This document shows positions 1 through 11,515 of a stretch of DNA of 64,000 nt, one piece after another; the first letter of the stretch is position 1, and every line of letters begins with the position of its first letter. The DNA is taken from contig NC_053138.1 of assembly GCF_016808335.1 (NCBI RefSeq), positions 12,269,900-12,333,899 on the forward strand. The letters are read 5' to 3'. Below the pieces are notes generated by a model. The model saw only the letters and a list, made by a program, of their open reading frames with translations, was not told the DNA's origin and did not search any database. The DNA is from Panicum virgatum. Its lineage: Eukaryota > Streptophyta > Magnoliopsida > Poales > Poaceae. The position numbers and the translations under genes are program-made.

Positions 1-1939
1 ATGGGCGAGAGGGAGTCAGCTTGGACTCCGGGATCTGCAGCTGCTTGAACACTGCATAGCTGATGACGTTGAGGCCATCCCCACCGTCTATCAGCACGTG
101 ATAGAGCCTGACGTTGGATATGATAGGGGCGGTGACTAGAGGTAGCACACCGGCCCCAGCCATATTCTCTGGGCAGTCGGATGGCCCGAAAGAGATGGTG
201 GTGTTCATCCACCTCTGGTGCGGCGCCACCTTCGGGACCCCCGGCTTCGCCGAAAGGACTTCTCGGCAAAGGGTCTTCACGTCCCGCCGGGAGACAAGCT
301 CCCAGCTTCCACCATACATTACGTACAGCTTCTTGCGGCGGTCGTCATTGTCGGAGTCGGAGTTGTCGTCGTGGTACACGCCCTTCAGCTCCCGAGCAGG
401 GGATTGATACCCCAGCTCTTTCTCCTTGCCGGGCCGCTGGCGAGGAGGGGGTGAGCCGTCCTCGGAGGACTACCCACGCCGCCCGCTGACCCGCTTCGCG
501 AGCTTCTGGATCTCGCGACAGTCAGCGGCGCTGTGGCGAGCGGTGGGATGCACTGGGCATGAACCTCCGCTGCCATCTTGCGGGCGAGGGCGTTTTCCAT
601 GTGCATTCTGGCCCCCAGCCGCTGCCGCAGCAGCTGGTGCCGCAGCAGCAGGTGCCGCTACAGCGACGGCTGGTCCGCCAGGTTGCGTCTCCCCGCGACT
701 CTGGTTCTTGTTCTTCTTCTTCTTGCCACCACCCTGGGCGGTAGCAGCGGAGCCACCAGCCTTGGCGTCTCCGTCTTGGGGGGCTGAGTGCCATGCGCGG
801 CCCTCAGCGGCCCTGGCACACTTGTCTGCCAAGGAGAAAAGCGTGGTGACGCTTTCCACCTCGTGCGTCGCCAGCTTCTCGAGCATCTTCTCGTCACGTA
901 CCCCCTGACGGAAAGCAGTGATAATAGATGCATCGGAGATACGAGGAATGGTACCCCGTACCTTGGTGAAGCGTGAGATGAATGCCCGGAGTGTCTCTCC
1001 AGGTTTTGGCCTCACGGCGTGGAGGTGTGCCTCCACACCATGCTGCTGGTATGCGCTGGCGAAGTTCGCTGTGAACCTCGCACAGAGCTCCTCCCAGGAC
1101 TGAATCGTCCCGGGAGTGAGGTTCATGAGCCAAGTCCGGGCTGGCCCACTCAAGGCTACATGAAAGTAGCTCGCCATGACGGCGTCATTACCACCAGCTG
1201 CTGTGATGGCGATAACGTACACCTATAGGAATTCCGACGGGTTAGTGGTACCGTCGTACTTCTCCGGCAGGTGCAGGCGGAACTTGGATGGCCATGCCAC
1301 TGCGTGGAGGTGATCTGCAAGCGCAGCGCAGCCCACTCCAGCCACCAGAGCACCCGACTGTATCCGGGCATTCACCGGAGGCTTGGGTGCCACCACGTCC
1401 AAGTCGGCGTTGAGGTTGCGGCCCTCAATGTTGAGACGGCGCTCTCGCGCCCTCTCCACGGAGATGCGGGCGTCCTCACCCGCGCGCCTGCGGTTGAGCT
1501 CCGCCCGCAGGTCTTCTGTCCGTGCACCCGTCACTGTGGGGGAGCGCACGGATGCCGACGCACCACCTTGGTGCCGGTGGTAGGGCACCACCGCATTGCC
1601 AGGCGGAGGTCGTTGCCCAGTCCTTGCGGAACTGGGGGAGGCCTGAGCCAGATGGAGGAGACGGTCAACATCATCCCGCCACTGCCTCAGGGCGTCTGGC
1701 GAGGCTGCAGCAGCCGGAGGGTTGCGAAGCAACTCCCTAGCCGCCGCCAGCGCTCCGCCGCTCGCAGCTTATGAGGGGGCCCTTGACGGGCGCCCTGACT
1801 CCTGCCGACGAGCAACGCGCGCCGCCACCGACGGTGGCTGCTCCACAGGCACGGTTGCCCCTGAAGCAGGAACGCAATAGGCATGTGACGTGGAGGACGC
1901 GACACCCTCTGTCATCTCCACGTCGTCCACCCGAACCAT
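1..1939 (-). pseudogene. Degenerate gag-protease reading frame of the Ty3/gypsy element
   Basis: One reading frame runs from an ATG at 1939 to the left edge and is interrupted by three stops: TAA at 1769-1771, TAG at 1223-1225 and TAG at 470-472. The middle part holds a retrotransposon gag domain: the stretch reading ALSGPARTWLMNL, then a block around RISDASIITAFRQGVRDE. It is followed by a low-complexity Ala/Gly and Lys-rich tail. Left of position 446 the same frame continues without stops and contains LIDGGDGLN, the D-G-G active-site signature of plant gypsy proteases. The product would have been the structural polyprotein of a virus-like particle. At least two of the stops could be C-to-T changes in CAA or CAG codons, which is common in methylated plant repeats. 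No functional protein is expected. Confidence 0.82.
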
Positions 1940-1977
1940 GGAGACGAGCAAGAGATGAACCGAAACCAGCTAAATTT

Positions 1978-1997
1978 CTCCTACCTGGCGCGCCAAA
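1978..1997 (-). other. Primer-binding site of the Ty3/gypsy element
   Basis: Immediately inside the LTR end, the minus strand reads TTTGGCGCGCCAGGTAGGAG. This position and style match the tRNA primer sites of a class of plant gypsy elements. I did not identify the cognate tRNA with certainty. Confidence 0.6.
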
Positions 1998-2989
1998 TGT
2001 CGTGGTGTGGCAACCACAGCCGGGTGGCGGAATGCACCCGCCTCAGCCTAGAGGGAGAGTACTCGGGGGGTTAGCTAGCGACTAGTTCAATCTTGCTCAA
2101 GAACGCGATGAACACCGCAGGTTTAGAGTGGTTCGGGCCGCCGGAGCATAATACCCTACGTCCACTGTGTGTTGTATTGCTCGGGTATAGAAGAGCTTGG
2201 AGCTCTGTCCAGCGAGTGTCTGAGTGTGCTCTTTTCCTTGCCCCCGGTGTACAGTGAGTGCTACCCTTTTATATCTCAAGGGAGGCGCGTATATGGCCGT
2301 TGGGTCCCCGACAGGTGGGCCCAACCGATGCAGTAATAGTAACATACTGTTCATACATTATGACGTTGCAGGCGAAGGAGATCATACTCCTGGATTTCCT
2401 TGCCAGCTCCAGGAATCCCCCATTCTGCATGTCCAGGCGTTGTCTTGTCGGAGCGGCGCCAGGCGTAGCTAGCGGCGTCGCTTGCCACGTAGCTGAACAG
2501 GTCGTGTAGCTTGCGGCGTAGCCGGCATGATGGAAAAGTGTCGTGCCATCGTATCCAATTAATGCGGCAGAGGGGCTCTGCGCGGGTGCGGCACATGCGG
2601 CTGCACTGTGTACCTTGGTAATACGCGTGGGTGGGTGGGCGAGCCTTCCAGCGGAAGACTCGCACTCGAGCCTGTACCCGCGCCTGCGGGACACGTGGCA
2701 GCTCTGGACCCCCCGGGTGGTATGTTGGTTCTACCGCGTGGGAGGTCCGGACGGACGTGGGAGGTCTCGGACCCCTATGGGCCTCGGCTGTCAGCTCGGA
2801 GCTGCCCTTCCTCAGGGACACGTGGCGTCTCCGGACCCGTCTCCAGGCGGGGAGCGGGTCCGGGGCCGTAGACCCGATGAGGTAAGGGCCTGACCCGTGG
2901 GACCCGGCTGCTCCGCCTCTTATAGCGTTAGTCGCGAATGACCATATGAATCATGACTTGCTGCAGTAGGAGTGAGTATTCCCCCTACA
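1998..2989 (-). repeat. 5' LTR (992 bp)
   Basis: The LTR is bounded by TG...CA in the minus orientation (TGTAGGGGG at 2989, CGACA at 1998) and sits directly next to the primer-binding site. The partner LTR is outside the window, so LTR divergence cannot be measured here. Confidence 0.75.
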
Positions 2990-2991
2990 GG

Positions 2992-3540
2992 TAGACCTGG
3001 GCATGGGCCGCCCGACCCGAAGAACCCGGACCGACCCGCCCGAAAAAAACCCGACCCGACCCGGCCCGAGGAACACGGCGGGCGGGTCCGGGCCATGATT
3101 TCAACCCGGTGAAAAATTCGGGTCGGGTGCGGGCTGAAAATTAAACCCGCGGGCCGGCCCGACGGCCCGGTCAAAAAGACACCCCGCAGTTCGCTTGGTT
3201 TCAAAACTGTTGAAGCTTTGATGTGTCTACAAGATTGGTTCCGTGAGAAGATGGATGAAGGTAAATTCACTTACAATAAATTTATTGGCTTTTGTTGTTT
3301 CCATTATTTGCTACTAAGTACTAACCACCCTTGTTTTCTTTGTGCAGAATCTGGGATCATGTGGGTGACCGTCGGGTCAGCGGGTCGGCCCGCGGGCCGT
3401 CGGGTCGGGCTGCGGGCGGGCTCGGGCCAACATTTTAGAATTTTCGCCGGGCCACGGGCGGGCTCGGGCCATGAGTTTTTCTACCGGGTTTTTTTCGGCC
3501 CGACCCGAACCCGACCCGACCCGAGAAATGCCCAGGTATA
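2992..3540. mobile_element. Non-autonomous hAT transposon (549 bp) with 8-bp TSD
   Basis: The termini are inverted repeats: TAGACCTGGGCA on the left and TATACCTGGGCA on the right (reverse complement). Both continue into long runs of the CCCGAC type. A perfect 8-bp duplication, CCTACAGG, flanks it (2984-2991 and 3541-3548), which is the hAT signature. Near 3200-3255 the plus strand encodes a short piece resembling the C-terminal dimerisation region of hAT transposases (LMCLQDWFREKMD), followed by an apparent intron (GT near 3260, AG near 3346). This is therefore an internal deletion derivative of an autonomous hAT element. Confidence 0.88.
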
Positions 3541-3714
3541 CCTACAGGTACCGACACGAACCGGTTTACCGAAATCAGAGCGGCGTTTTGGTCGTTTCGG
3601 TCGGTAAAAAAAAACCTTCCGCGCCACTCCCCACCGCCGGCGATGTGTCTTTGGACCGAATTTCTCCGTCGCGGGGGTGGCTCCGTTCTTGAGCTTTTGA
3701 ACAAAACAAATGAT

Positions 3715-4047
3715 GGCCTTGTTTGGTTTCAAAGCGCTACCTAGCGCTACAAAAGAATCTCGCATGCATGGTGTGCTAAATGAAGTCTATTTACAAAACC
3801 TTTTCAGAGATGGATGTAACTTTTCGCGATGAATCTAATGATGGTAATTAATTGATGATTTGCTACAGTGATGCTACAGTAACCATCCTCTAATCGCGCG
3901 GTCAAAGACCTCATTAGATTCTTTAGGGTCACTAGCGCGGGGTTCTGGAATTGGTTTTGTAAACTGACTTTATTTGACACCGTAATTAATGGTCAAAGTG
4001 GCACTATTCACTAGCGCTAGAATCCTAGCGCGCATCCAAACAAGGCC
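3715..4047. mobile_element. Tourist/Harbinger-like MITE (333 bp)
   Basis: Perfect 12-bp terminal inverted repeats GGCCTTGTTTGG lie at both ends. Flanking 3-bp direct repeats are GAT (3712-3714 and 4048-4050). Internal sequence (CTACAGTGATGCTACAGTAACC, split by A/T-rich spacers) is shared with other MITEs in this window. It has no coding capacity. Confidence 0.82.
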
Positions 4048-4050
4048 GAT

Positions 4051-6662
4051 GGAACGGCTCTGGCCCATCTCTACCATGGTGAGGTCTGGCCATGGCAGTA
4101 CGGCACATCCATGTTGGTCGCCGACTCGCCGTGCGTGCCTCCGCGACCTCTCTCGTCCCCGTACGATGGCCGCGGCAGAGCCGGGCCAGGCCTGACCGCG
4201 CGCATGCATGCACCCCTTGCAGGTTGCAGCTAGCTCCTGACCCCGGGTCCCTGTGACCGTGCCAGCTAGCGGCGACACGTGGAGCCGCGAGGGTGGTTGC
4301 GTCTCGCCCCGCAGCGTGGTACGGTGCACCGAGCGAGACGAGAGTGCCCCCAGCTGGCCAGCTGGGCCTCCATCAAAATCGCCCCGAGATCCGGTGCACC
4401 GCACGGACCCAGGTTCGGGCCGGTTCCCCAACTGACCAATCAATGCTATCCTTCCATTCCAAAATATAGATTATTTTAGTTTTTTTAAATTTATAGTATT
4501 TATTATGCATCTAGATATATAATAAATTTAGAAAAATCAAAACAAACTACATTTTGAAACAGAAATAGTACTGAAACTCCTACTTACATCCTCCTCCTGT
4601 GGATAGCTCTACACACCCATAGCGCTATCCTCTATCCTACCACCTTTGTCTTTGTCGTCTCTTTACGTTTTGTTTTCTTTCTTTTCCTCGATCACTTTTG
4701 AGCAAGTTCTCGACCGATCTTCTTGTTTTTCCCCCGCCAGTATTGTACTCAGGAGGCAGGCAATAATAATCCGTCTTCGAGACGGGAATGGTAGCGTTGT
4801 ACGTTCCTGAAAATTACGTTCTGCACAGTGTACAAAACAGCCTTCTGCTACTAGTTCTGCGTCCATTTTGCTCGTGTTGATGGAGCGGCTGGCAGCAGCA
4901 GTGCCAGTGGCGACTCTAAAGTATTATCTTGCCAAAATGTGAGCATATGGATTTTTTTATCAAAATCTTAACGTGTCTAGAATAGTATTTGGTTAGGTGG
5001 ATTAGTTTTTAAATTTTCAACTAAACGAGTGTCAAAATTTATAAATTTGCTCATATATTATGGTAGAGTATAATTTAGAAGCGAACAAATCAAACCAACC
5101 AAGAGAGAGACAAGGGCCGCAGGAATATCTAGGGCACGAGGGGTGGAGACTCCGCTACAGTACCGGAGAGGCGGCGACGAAAGCCACAGCCCACAGCACA
5201 GCTCGTCCCGGCGGCGGGGCCCAGAGGGTAAGCGGCGTACGCGACGCTGGCGGGAATCCGCGCGCCCATCCCCCGTCCCACGGACTCCGCCACGTCCACG
5301 TTACCTGCCACGACCGCGACGGGGCGCGGCTGTCCACGCCCGCGCACGTGGGACGCCACGCCCCGGCCAGCCACGTGGGCTGAGAAGCGGGCCCACTGCC
5401 TCCGACGTGGAGGGGAGGGCATCCGGAGGCCGCGGCCGACAGCCCAGCCCGTCCAAAGTTGCTGTTCCCGGGCCGGCCTTTAACGAGTTCCGATAGGGAG
5501 GGAGGAGGGTCGGAAGGCGCGGTGTCCGTCGTCTCGTCGTCTTGCTTCGCCGCCTCACGTACCGTCGGGTTGCTTGCCCAAGAAATCTCTCTCCACGGAC
5601 TATCGTTTACCATGGCGCCGCCGCCGCCAGACATGGTTCGCGATCCCCTCCTCCGGGTCGCGGTGACGGCACAACACTCACCGGCGGCAGGCCGCCGGAA
5701 CCGTCACCGCATGGCCCCCCGCGCGCGGCAACGATCCAGCAGGGTAACCACCAGATCCATGGCTTCCGCGGTTCCGGGCGCTGCATGCGGAAGCTTCACC
5801 AAGGTCAAACGAAAACCAAAGGGGAAGACGGATCGAGGCGGTGCGGAAGCTAAGAGCAAAAGCCTATGCAACGAGGCACAGGAGGAGTACGGGGGCACTG
5901 TGCGCAAGGAATAAAAAGCTGGCGCCGCGCCCGCGACACGTCGCGATGGGCCGATGGCAAGGACGGGTGCGGTGGCGAGCGGAAACCCCGAGAATAAGCT
6001 TTAGCGGATCGAGCGGAGGCAGGCGAGGCGTGCGTACGACGCCGGGGGGGCCGGGGGCGCTGGGCGACCGATCCGCGGAGCCATCGAGAAGTCGGGCGAG
6101 GTGGAGGGCGGAGGCACAAGATGTGGCGCGCGGCGGCGGGCATGGTACCAGCGCCGGGGCCCCGCGCCTCCCGGCGGCCGCCACGCCGCCTCCCGGCGCC
6201 AGGACGGGCTGCAAGCATGCATGCATGCATGCGCCCCAACTACCTGCGATCCAGTTGAGGCGCTAGCTACCCTTCGTGATTGTCGTCTTGCGTGCCCGGC
6301 CCCGCGAGCACGCCCCCTGCCCTGCCGATTGCCGCTGTTGGGCGGTCGGTCCTGCGCGCGCCACCGTACCCGATCACCTCGTTTAGCTACCTGTTTTGGG
6401 GTCCTTGCATGCTTGCTATTGTGGCATCCGTGACAACGAGGGACGACGAGCGGGCCAGCTCGGTCGCCGCCTCTCGCAGGACGGCTGTAGCACTGCTAAT
6501 ACGTTGGAACCGGCACCATACCCAATCTCACCCAAAATTAATATATTTAGTTACTTAATTCCACCAAACTCAATTAATTGATTTCTCAACTCTAACCAAC
6601 CCGTCCCGTTACAAGCGGATAACTCATAAAAACCCATAGATTCCACTATATAGAAAAATTTA
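4051..6662. other. Gene-free stretch: AT-rich MITE-like debris, then CpG-rich DNA
   Basis: The stretch 4441-4575 and the stretch 4928-5071 look like worn MITEs (weak inverted ends), but I could not fix their limits. From 5100 to 6400 the DNA is strongly GC- and CpG-rich, with several overlapping open frames on both strands. None shows a recognisable domain or a consistent exon structure, so I call no gene. A short GCAT repeat lies near 6215-6232. Confidence 0.5.
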
Positions 6663-7565
6663 GTGGTTCTACACTTAATGTAGGGGCCACATATATGTCT
6701 AGCCACACTACTTTGCACAGAGTATCTGCCAGTCATATTGATTCATCTCCAAAAATTTCAGTCAATTTTGATAAAATTTTATAGTGTGAACGCGAGGTTT
6801 TAATTTCAGAGTCCGGCTCTTGATGTGGAGCCCACGGGTAGTTCTAGCCACACTGCTTTACACAGAGTAGCTGTCAATCATACTGAGTCATCTCCAACAA
6901 ATTTCAGTCAATTTCGATAAAATTTTATAGTGTGAACGCGAAATTTTAATTCTAGGGTCCGGCTCTTCATGCGGGGTCCACAGGTAGTTCTAGCCACAAT
7001 GCTTTACACAAAATAGCTGGCAGTCGTACTGAGTCATCTCCAACAAATTTCAGTCAATTTCGATAAAATTTTATAGTGTGAACGCGAGGTTTTAATTCCA
7101 AGGTCCGGCTCTTCATGTGAGGCCCACAAGTAGGTCTAGCCACACTGTTTTACACAAAGTAGCTGCCAGTCGTATTGAGTCATTTCCAACAAATTTCAGT
7201 CAATTTCGATAAAATTTTATAGTGTGAACGCGAAATTTTAATTCTAGGGTCCGGCTCTTCATGTGGGGTCCACAAATAGTTCTAGCCACAATGCTTTACA
7301 CAAAATAGCTGGCAGTCGTACTGAGTCATCTCCGACAATTTCAGTCAATTTCGATAAAATTTTCTAGTGTGAACACGAGATTTTATTTCTGGGGTCCGGC
7401 TCTTGATGTGGGCCCACATGTAGTTTTGGTCACACTGCTTTGTACAGAGTATCTATCAGTCATACTATGTCATCTCCAGCAAATTTCAGTCAACTTTGAT
7501 AAAATTTTCTGATATAAACACATCGTTTTAATTTCAGAATCTAGCTCGCATGTGGAACCCACATT
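6663..7565. repeat. Tandem array, ~146-bp unit, about six copies
   Basis: The marker TAGTGTGAACGCG recurs at 6782, 6928, 7074, 7220 and (diverged) 7365 and 7510, a step of 145-146 bp. A second marker, CTAGCCACA, recurs at 6699, 6844, 6990, 7136 and 7282 with the same step. Units include the sequence TCCGGCTCTT and a run TTTCAGTCAATTTCGATAAA. Alternate units share small variants (CGAGG versus CGAAA after the marker), suggesting that a two-unit block was duplicated. Nothing in it codes. Confidence 0.9.
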
Positions 7566-8165
7566 TATATATAGTATATTGTTTTTATAAAAAAATATCT
7601 ATTTCAACTCACTCCAATCCGTCTCAACCCGCATTTATATAGAACCCGCCCCGACCCACTTAATTAACTAATACAACTTATTTTAATCTCTTCAAATACA
7701 CTTCATTTCAAAACCCACTGCATAAAACCTATTTCAACCCAACCCATTAGACCTAGACGGCTGGCCTGCATGCGGGACATGGCGACGGCCGACGGGGCCG
7801 TACGTCGGCAGTTGGGCTGGATCTGGGATGGACAATGGGCATTATTGGCCGTATGCCGGTAGTACGGCGGGCTCCGTTTGCGTTGGTCCAGTCGCTAGCT
7901 CGACCAGGGTTTGTGCTTCATGCGCTCGCTTAGTGCTTTAATCACGACTTTTTTTATTTTCGCACGGTCATTCATTGGATCCCGAGTTAAACTACTATCT
8001 GTTTTAGCTAGGTTCTGTAAAATGTTGATCCGCATGTACGTACAAGCTCAAGCTGTACTTGTCAATTTGTCATCTTCCGGCCGAACGATGCATTCATCAT
8101 TCATGCATGGCAAGGTTTCTGCTGGATCGCCCAGCGGAAGTGGAACGCGCAGGCCCTCTCTTCCT
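7566..8165. other. Gene-free spacer
   Basis: The first 190 bases are AT-rich with many CAACCC/GACCC motifs and look like the edge of the element that hosts the tandem array. The rest is unique-looking DNA. A 100-codon open frame (7911-8213) shows no domain and runs into a MITE, so I do not call it. Confidence 0.5.
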
Positions 8166-8511
8166 GGCCATGTTTGGATGAGGTGTGAAAAAGATTCGAG
8201 GAAAATTTTTTGATACTTTGACCACCAATTAAAGGTATTAAATAAAGTCTAATTACAAAGCTAACTCCACAACTATGGTACTGTAGCAGTTGCTCTAACT
8301 AATGAGGCCTTTGACCGTACGATTAGTGAATAATTGAGCGCGGTCACTGTAGCATCACTGTAGCAATCATGATGAAACTTGAGTCATTAGATTCATCTCG
8401 AAAAGTTACACTCATCTCTGAAAAAGTTTTACAAATAGACTTCATTTAGTACTCTATGCGGATATTCGTCTTTTTGTGAAATTGTGATGTGACTCCTAAC
8501 CAATCATGGCC
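8166..8511. mobile_element. Tourist/Harbinger-like MITE (about 346 bp)
   Basis: The ends read GGCCATGTTTGG (left) and GGCCATGATTGG (right, reverse complement). The interior carries the ACTGTAGCATCACTGTAGCA block and the CTTCATTTAGTACT block shared by the other MITEs here. I could not find a clean target-site duplication, so the exact ends may be off by a few bases. Confidence 0.7.
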
Positions 8512-8895
8512 CTCGGCTGACACTATTACAATTAGCTTTGCCGTACACGTGAGACAGCAAACTAGGAGTATCTATATCTAGCTGCCCTAGCTAGCTGGTA
8601 CGTGGCGTGAATCCGCGTGTCTGTGATGGATCTCTGTGGGCCAGAGTCACATGCATCCATTGCATTAGGCTCTCCGCACTCGTCACTCTCTAAATTCACT
8701 CTCTAAAAGGAATATTCTTGTCTAGTCATCGAGATTCTCCTCTCTATATTCAGTTTTGCTGCACCCGTTCACTCTCTATATCTCCACTCTATACCAACTA
8801 CCAGCACACGGGCCCACACGTCAGATAATTTTTTACCGCCGTCGGCGTCCTCTCTCCCTCCCCGCTCTCTCTCGTTCTCCTCCCCTGCTCCCCCC

Positions 8896-9013
8896 ACCGG
8901 CACGCCGCCCCCCTCTCCTACGGCCTCCCGCCGGCGCGCCGCCCCCTCTCCTACGGCCTCCCGCCGGCGCGCCGCCCCCTCTCCTACGTCCTCCCGCCGG
9001 CACGCCGCCCCCT
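8896..9013. repeat. Tandem repeat, 33-bp unit, ~3.5 copies
   Basis: The unit CCCTCTCCTACGGCCTCCCG plus CCGGCGCGCCGCC starts at 8911, 8944 and 8977. It lies in the GC-rich 5' leader region of the Harbinger transposase gene. Confidence 0.85.
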
Positions 9014-9352
9014 CTACTCCCTTCTCCTCCCTCCCTTCCACTCGACTCCGCGCCCCTCTCCGCGCGGCAGGAGCCCGCGCCGGCCAGATCCCACGGCGGG
9101 GCGGGGCGGCGGCCTCCGGCCTCCCCTGCGCCGCGTCCCGCGCGGCGGGGGCGGTGCTCGGCGCGGCCCCAGGCGACGCCGCGGGCGGAGCGCGCACCCG
9201 TGAGCAGGCGAGCGGGCACGAGGACCTAGCTGCAGCGGCGTGTCGCTGGCAGCCATCCCGGCGGAGGCGCACGGCCTTGTCGGCGCGCGGCCACCCGCGT
9301 CGTGTCCCAGCGCCTGGCGCTGCCCGTGTGGGGCAAGCGGCAGCTTATCGTC

Positions 9353-10726
9353 ATGGACGACTACACCAGCTCGTTGCGAAGGTATTGGCTGGAGGAGGAG
9401 GAGGAAGACGATGATATGGATTTCTTGTTTGATGAAGATGAAGAGGAGGCCATGACATACAACCATCTGCTGCAAGCAGAGAGCTCTCGCAGGCGCCGTC
9501 GATCCGATGCGCCACCAAAGGTCATTCGGCAGAGAGACCTTCCTTCTGGTCACAGGAGGATTAAAGCTGACTACTTCGTTGCAGATCCTGTTTACAATGA
9601 TAAGCAGTTTCGTCGAAGGTAAACTTGAGCATATTTCGGACACCGATGGCTCTATGTATGCAGTAGCTCATATGATAAGTGGTCTTGCAGGTTTCGGATG
9701 TGTAGGCATTTATTCAAACACATCAAAGAGGCGGTAAAAAATTATGATAACTACTTCAGAAAAAGGTGTGATGCCACTGGCAAGGTTGGACTATCGGCTC
9801 TTCAGAAGTGTGTCGCGTCTATGCGCATTCTCGCTTACGGTGTGCCGGCAGATGCCGTTGACGAGTACGTGCGTATTGGTGAGTCCACTGCGCGAGAAGC
9901 TTTGCAGCATTTCTGTCGGGCTGTTATTCAAGTTTTTGGCAAGCACTATCTCCGGGCACCCAACTCTATCGATGTAGCAAGGCTTCTTGAAGAAGGACAG
10001 AATCGTGGGTTCCCGGGGATGCTAGGGAGCATTGACTGCATGCACTGGGAGTGGAGGAACTGCCCCACAGCGTGGAAGGGTCAGTTCACGGGCCGAGGGA
10101 AACATCCGACTATGATCTTAGAGGCGGTTGCATCGCATGATCTATGGATTTGGCATGCATACTTTGGGATGCCTGGGAGTAACAATGACATTAACGTTCT
10201 TCATAGATCCCCTATATTCTCCTCTTACCTGAGGGGTCGTTCTGCCCCTGTGGAATTTGTAGTCAATGGGACGAACTATAACATGGGATATTACCTAGCC
10301 GATGGGATTTACCCAGAGTGGGCAGGGTTTGTTAAGAGTATTCGGCACCCCATGGAGCAAAAGACGCGACACTTTGCACAGCAACAGGAGAGTGCAAGAA
10401 AGGATATAGAACGTGCATTTGGTGTGCTGCAAACTCGGTTTGCAGTGATCCGAGGACCCGCATATGGTTGGCACCGTGACCAGATTAATGATATAATGAT
10501 GACTTGTATTATTTTGCATAACATGATAGTTGAGGATGAACAAGAGAATGCCCATAACACTGATTTCTTGGACATCGGCCAACTAGCTGTTCCATATCCG
10601 AACAATCCAGATAGGCAGGCCTTTGTTGCAGCAAGCCATAGGCTGCATGACCGAACCATGCACTTTCAGCTACAAAGTGATCTCATAGAGCACCAGTGGT
10701 TTAGGCTGGGATCTCTTCATCAGTAG
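9353..10726 (+). CDS. PIF/Harbinger transposase (DDE_Tnp_4 type)
   Basis: The gene has two exons, 9353-9618 and 9691-10726, joined across a 72-nt GT-AG intron, for about 433 residues. I chose the ATG at 9353 because the frame upstream has no ATG after the stop at 9227-9229. The N-terminus is acidic (runs of Glu and Asp), then basic. The catalytic core is readable: GSIDCMHW (first Asp, about residue 204), PGSNNDINVL (second Asp, about 255) and KDIERAFGVLQTRF (acidic residue, about 329), ending in the conserved IILHNMIVEDE. The protein would cut and join element ends at TTA/TAA targets together with the Myb-like partner encoded convergently. No stop or frameshift was seen, so it may be functional. 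Confidence 0.93.
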
Positions 10727-10763
10727 ATTGTTCAGTTTTATTAGTGTGTGGTCATGTAATATT

Positions 10764-10842
10764 ATTCAGGACTTGTTATATCATTCAGGACTTGTTATAT
10801 CATTCAGGACTTGTTATATCATTCAGGACTTGTTATATTATT
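10764..10842. repeat. Tandem repeat, 19-bp unit, four copies
   Basis: The unit ATTCAGGACTTGTTATATC repeats at 10764, 10783, 10802 and 10821, just 3' of the transposase stop codon and probably within its 3' UTR. Confidence 0.9.
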
Positions 10843-11515
10843 CATGAGTTCAGAAGAATGTTTCTTGCTAGATGCCATGGGGTGAGGCAACAGGTTTACA
10901 TAGCATTGCTGGTCTGCAAAACTGTTAACCCACCGAAAGGCCTCATGTGGAGAAGTGGATATGAACTTCAAATCCTTTTGGGTTCTTCTAGGCTTCATAA
11001 AGCAGGAGAGTCCACTGGATCTTTTTTCAAGAGGACATGAGTGCACCGTGAAATACCGGAGACCAGAATGATACGATACCTGTAAGGTCATTTTATATAT
11101 CTTAAATTGATCCCAGATGTTGCAGACTAACAGAACTGAAAAAAATATGCGTGCAAGTACATGGATAAGGGCTTCAGTGCTGAGCCTAGCATCAAAGCAA
11201 TTGCCACCAGACCCTGAGATGTTACATCCAGTACATGGATAACATCCGGAGATGTTACATGTTAAGAAAAAGCATAGAGCTTAGAATTCTAGCTCATACA
11301 ATTTTAGAAGTCATGAACAAATTATACACAAACAATATAAACTACAGGTAGTGCATGAGGCAAATCGACTATGGTTCAGTTGTCCACTCATCTAACAAAT
11401 AAATAAGGTCCGACATGCAGACTCAACATACTCTCATCTAACAGTCCCGATTACAACAAATAAATAAGGTTACACGTGCAATATACATGAAAGCTGGTTG
11501 CCTCTTGCTGGATCT

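Larger units (their letters stand above)
1..2989 (-). mobile_element. Ty3/gypsy LTR retrotransposon, 5' portion (truncated by window edge)
   Basis: The element reads right to left. It has a 5' LTR (1998-2989), a primer-binding site next to the LTR, a gag region and the start of pol with an aspartic-protease motif, and it then runs off the left edge. The LTR starts TGTAGGGGG and ends CGACA on the minus strand. The outer LTR end was later split from its host flank by an hAT insertion, so the host base run following the LTR (GG, then TACC after the hAT copy) gives a predicted 5-bp TSD of GGTAC. Its partner lies outside the window. Three in-frame stops show that the copy is dead. Confidence 0.85.

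Noticed and set aside
4441..4575. Possible Stowaway-like MITE
   Set aside because: The left end loosely resembles the family, but I could not find a matching right end or TA pair.
5060..6433. Several long overlapping open frames on both strands
   Set aside because: They follow GC-rich composition, overlap in many frames, have no recognisable domain and no coherent exon structure.
8756..9229. Proline/arginine-rich frames in the left part of the Harbinger element
   Set aside because: They arise from a 33-bp GC-rich tandem repeat in the leader of the transposase gene.
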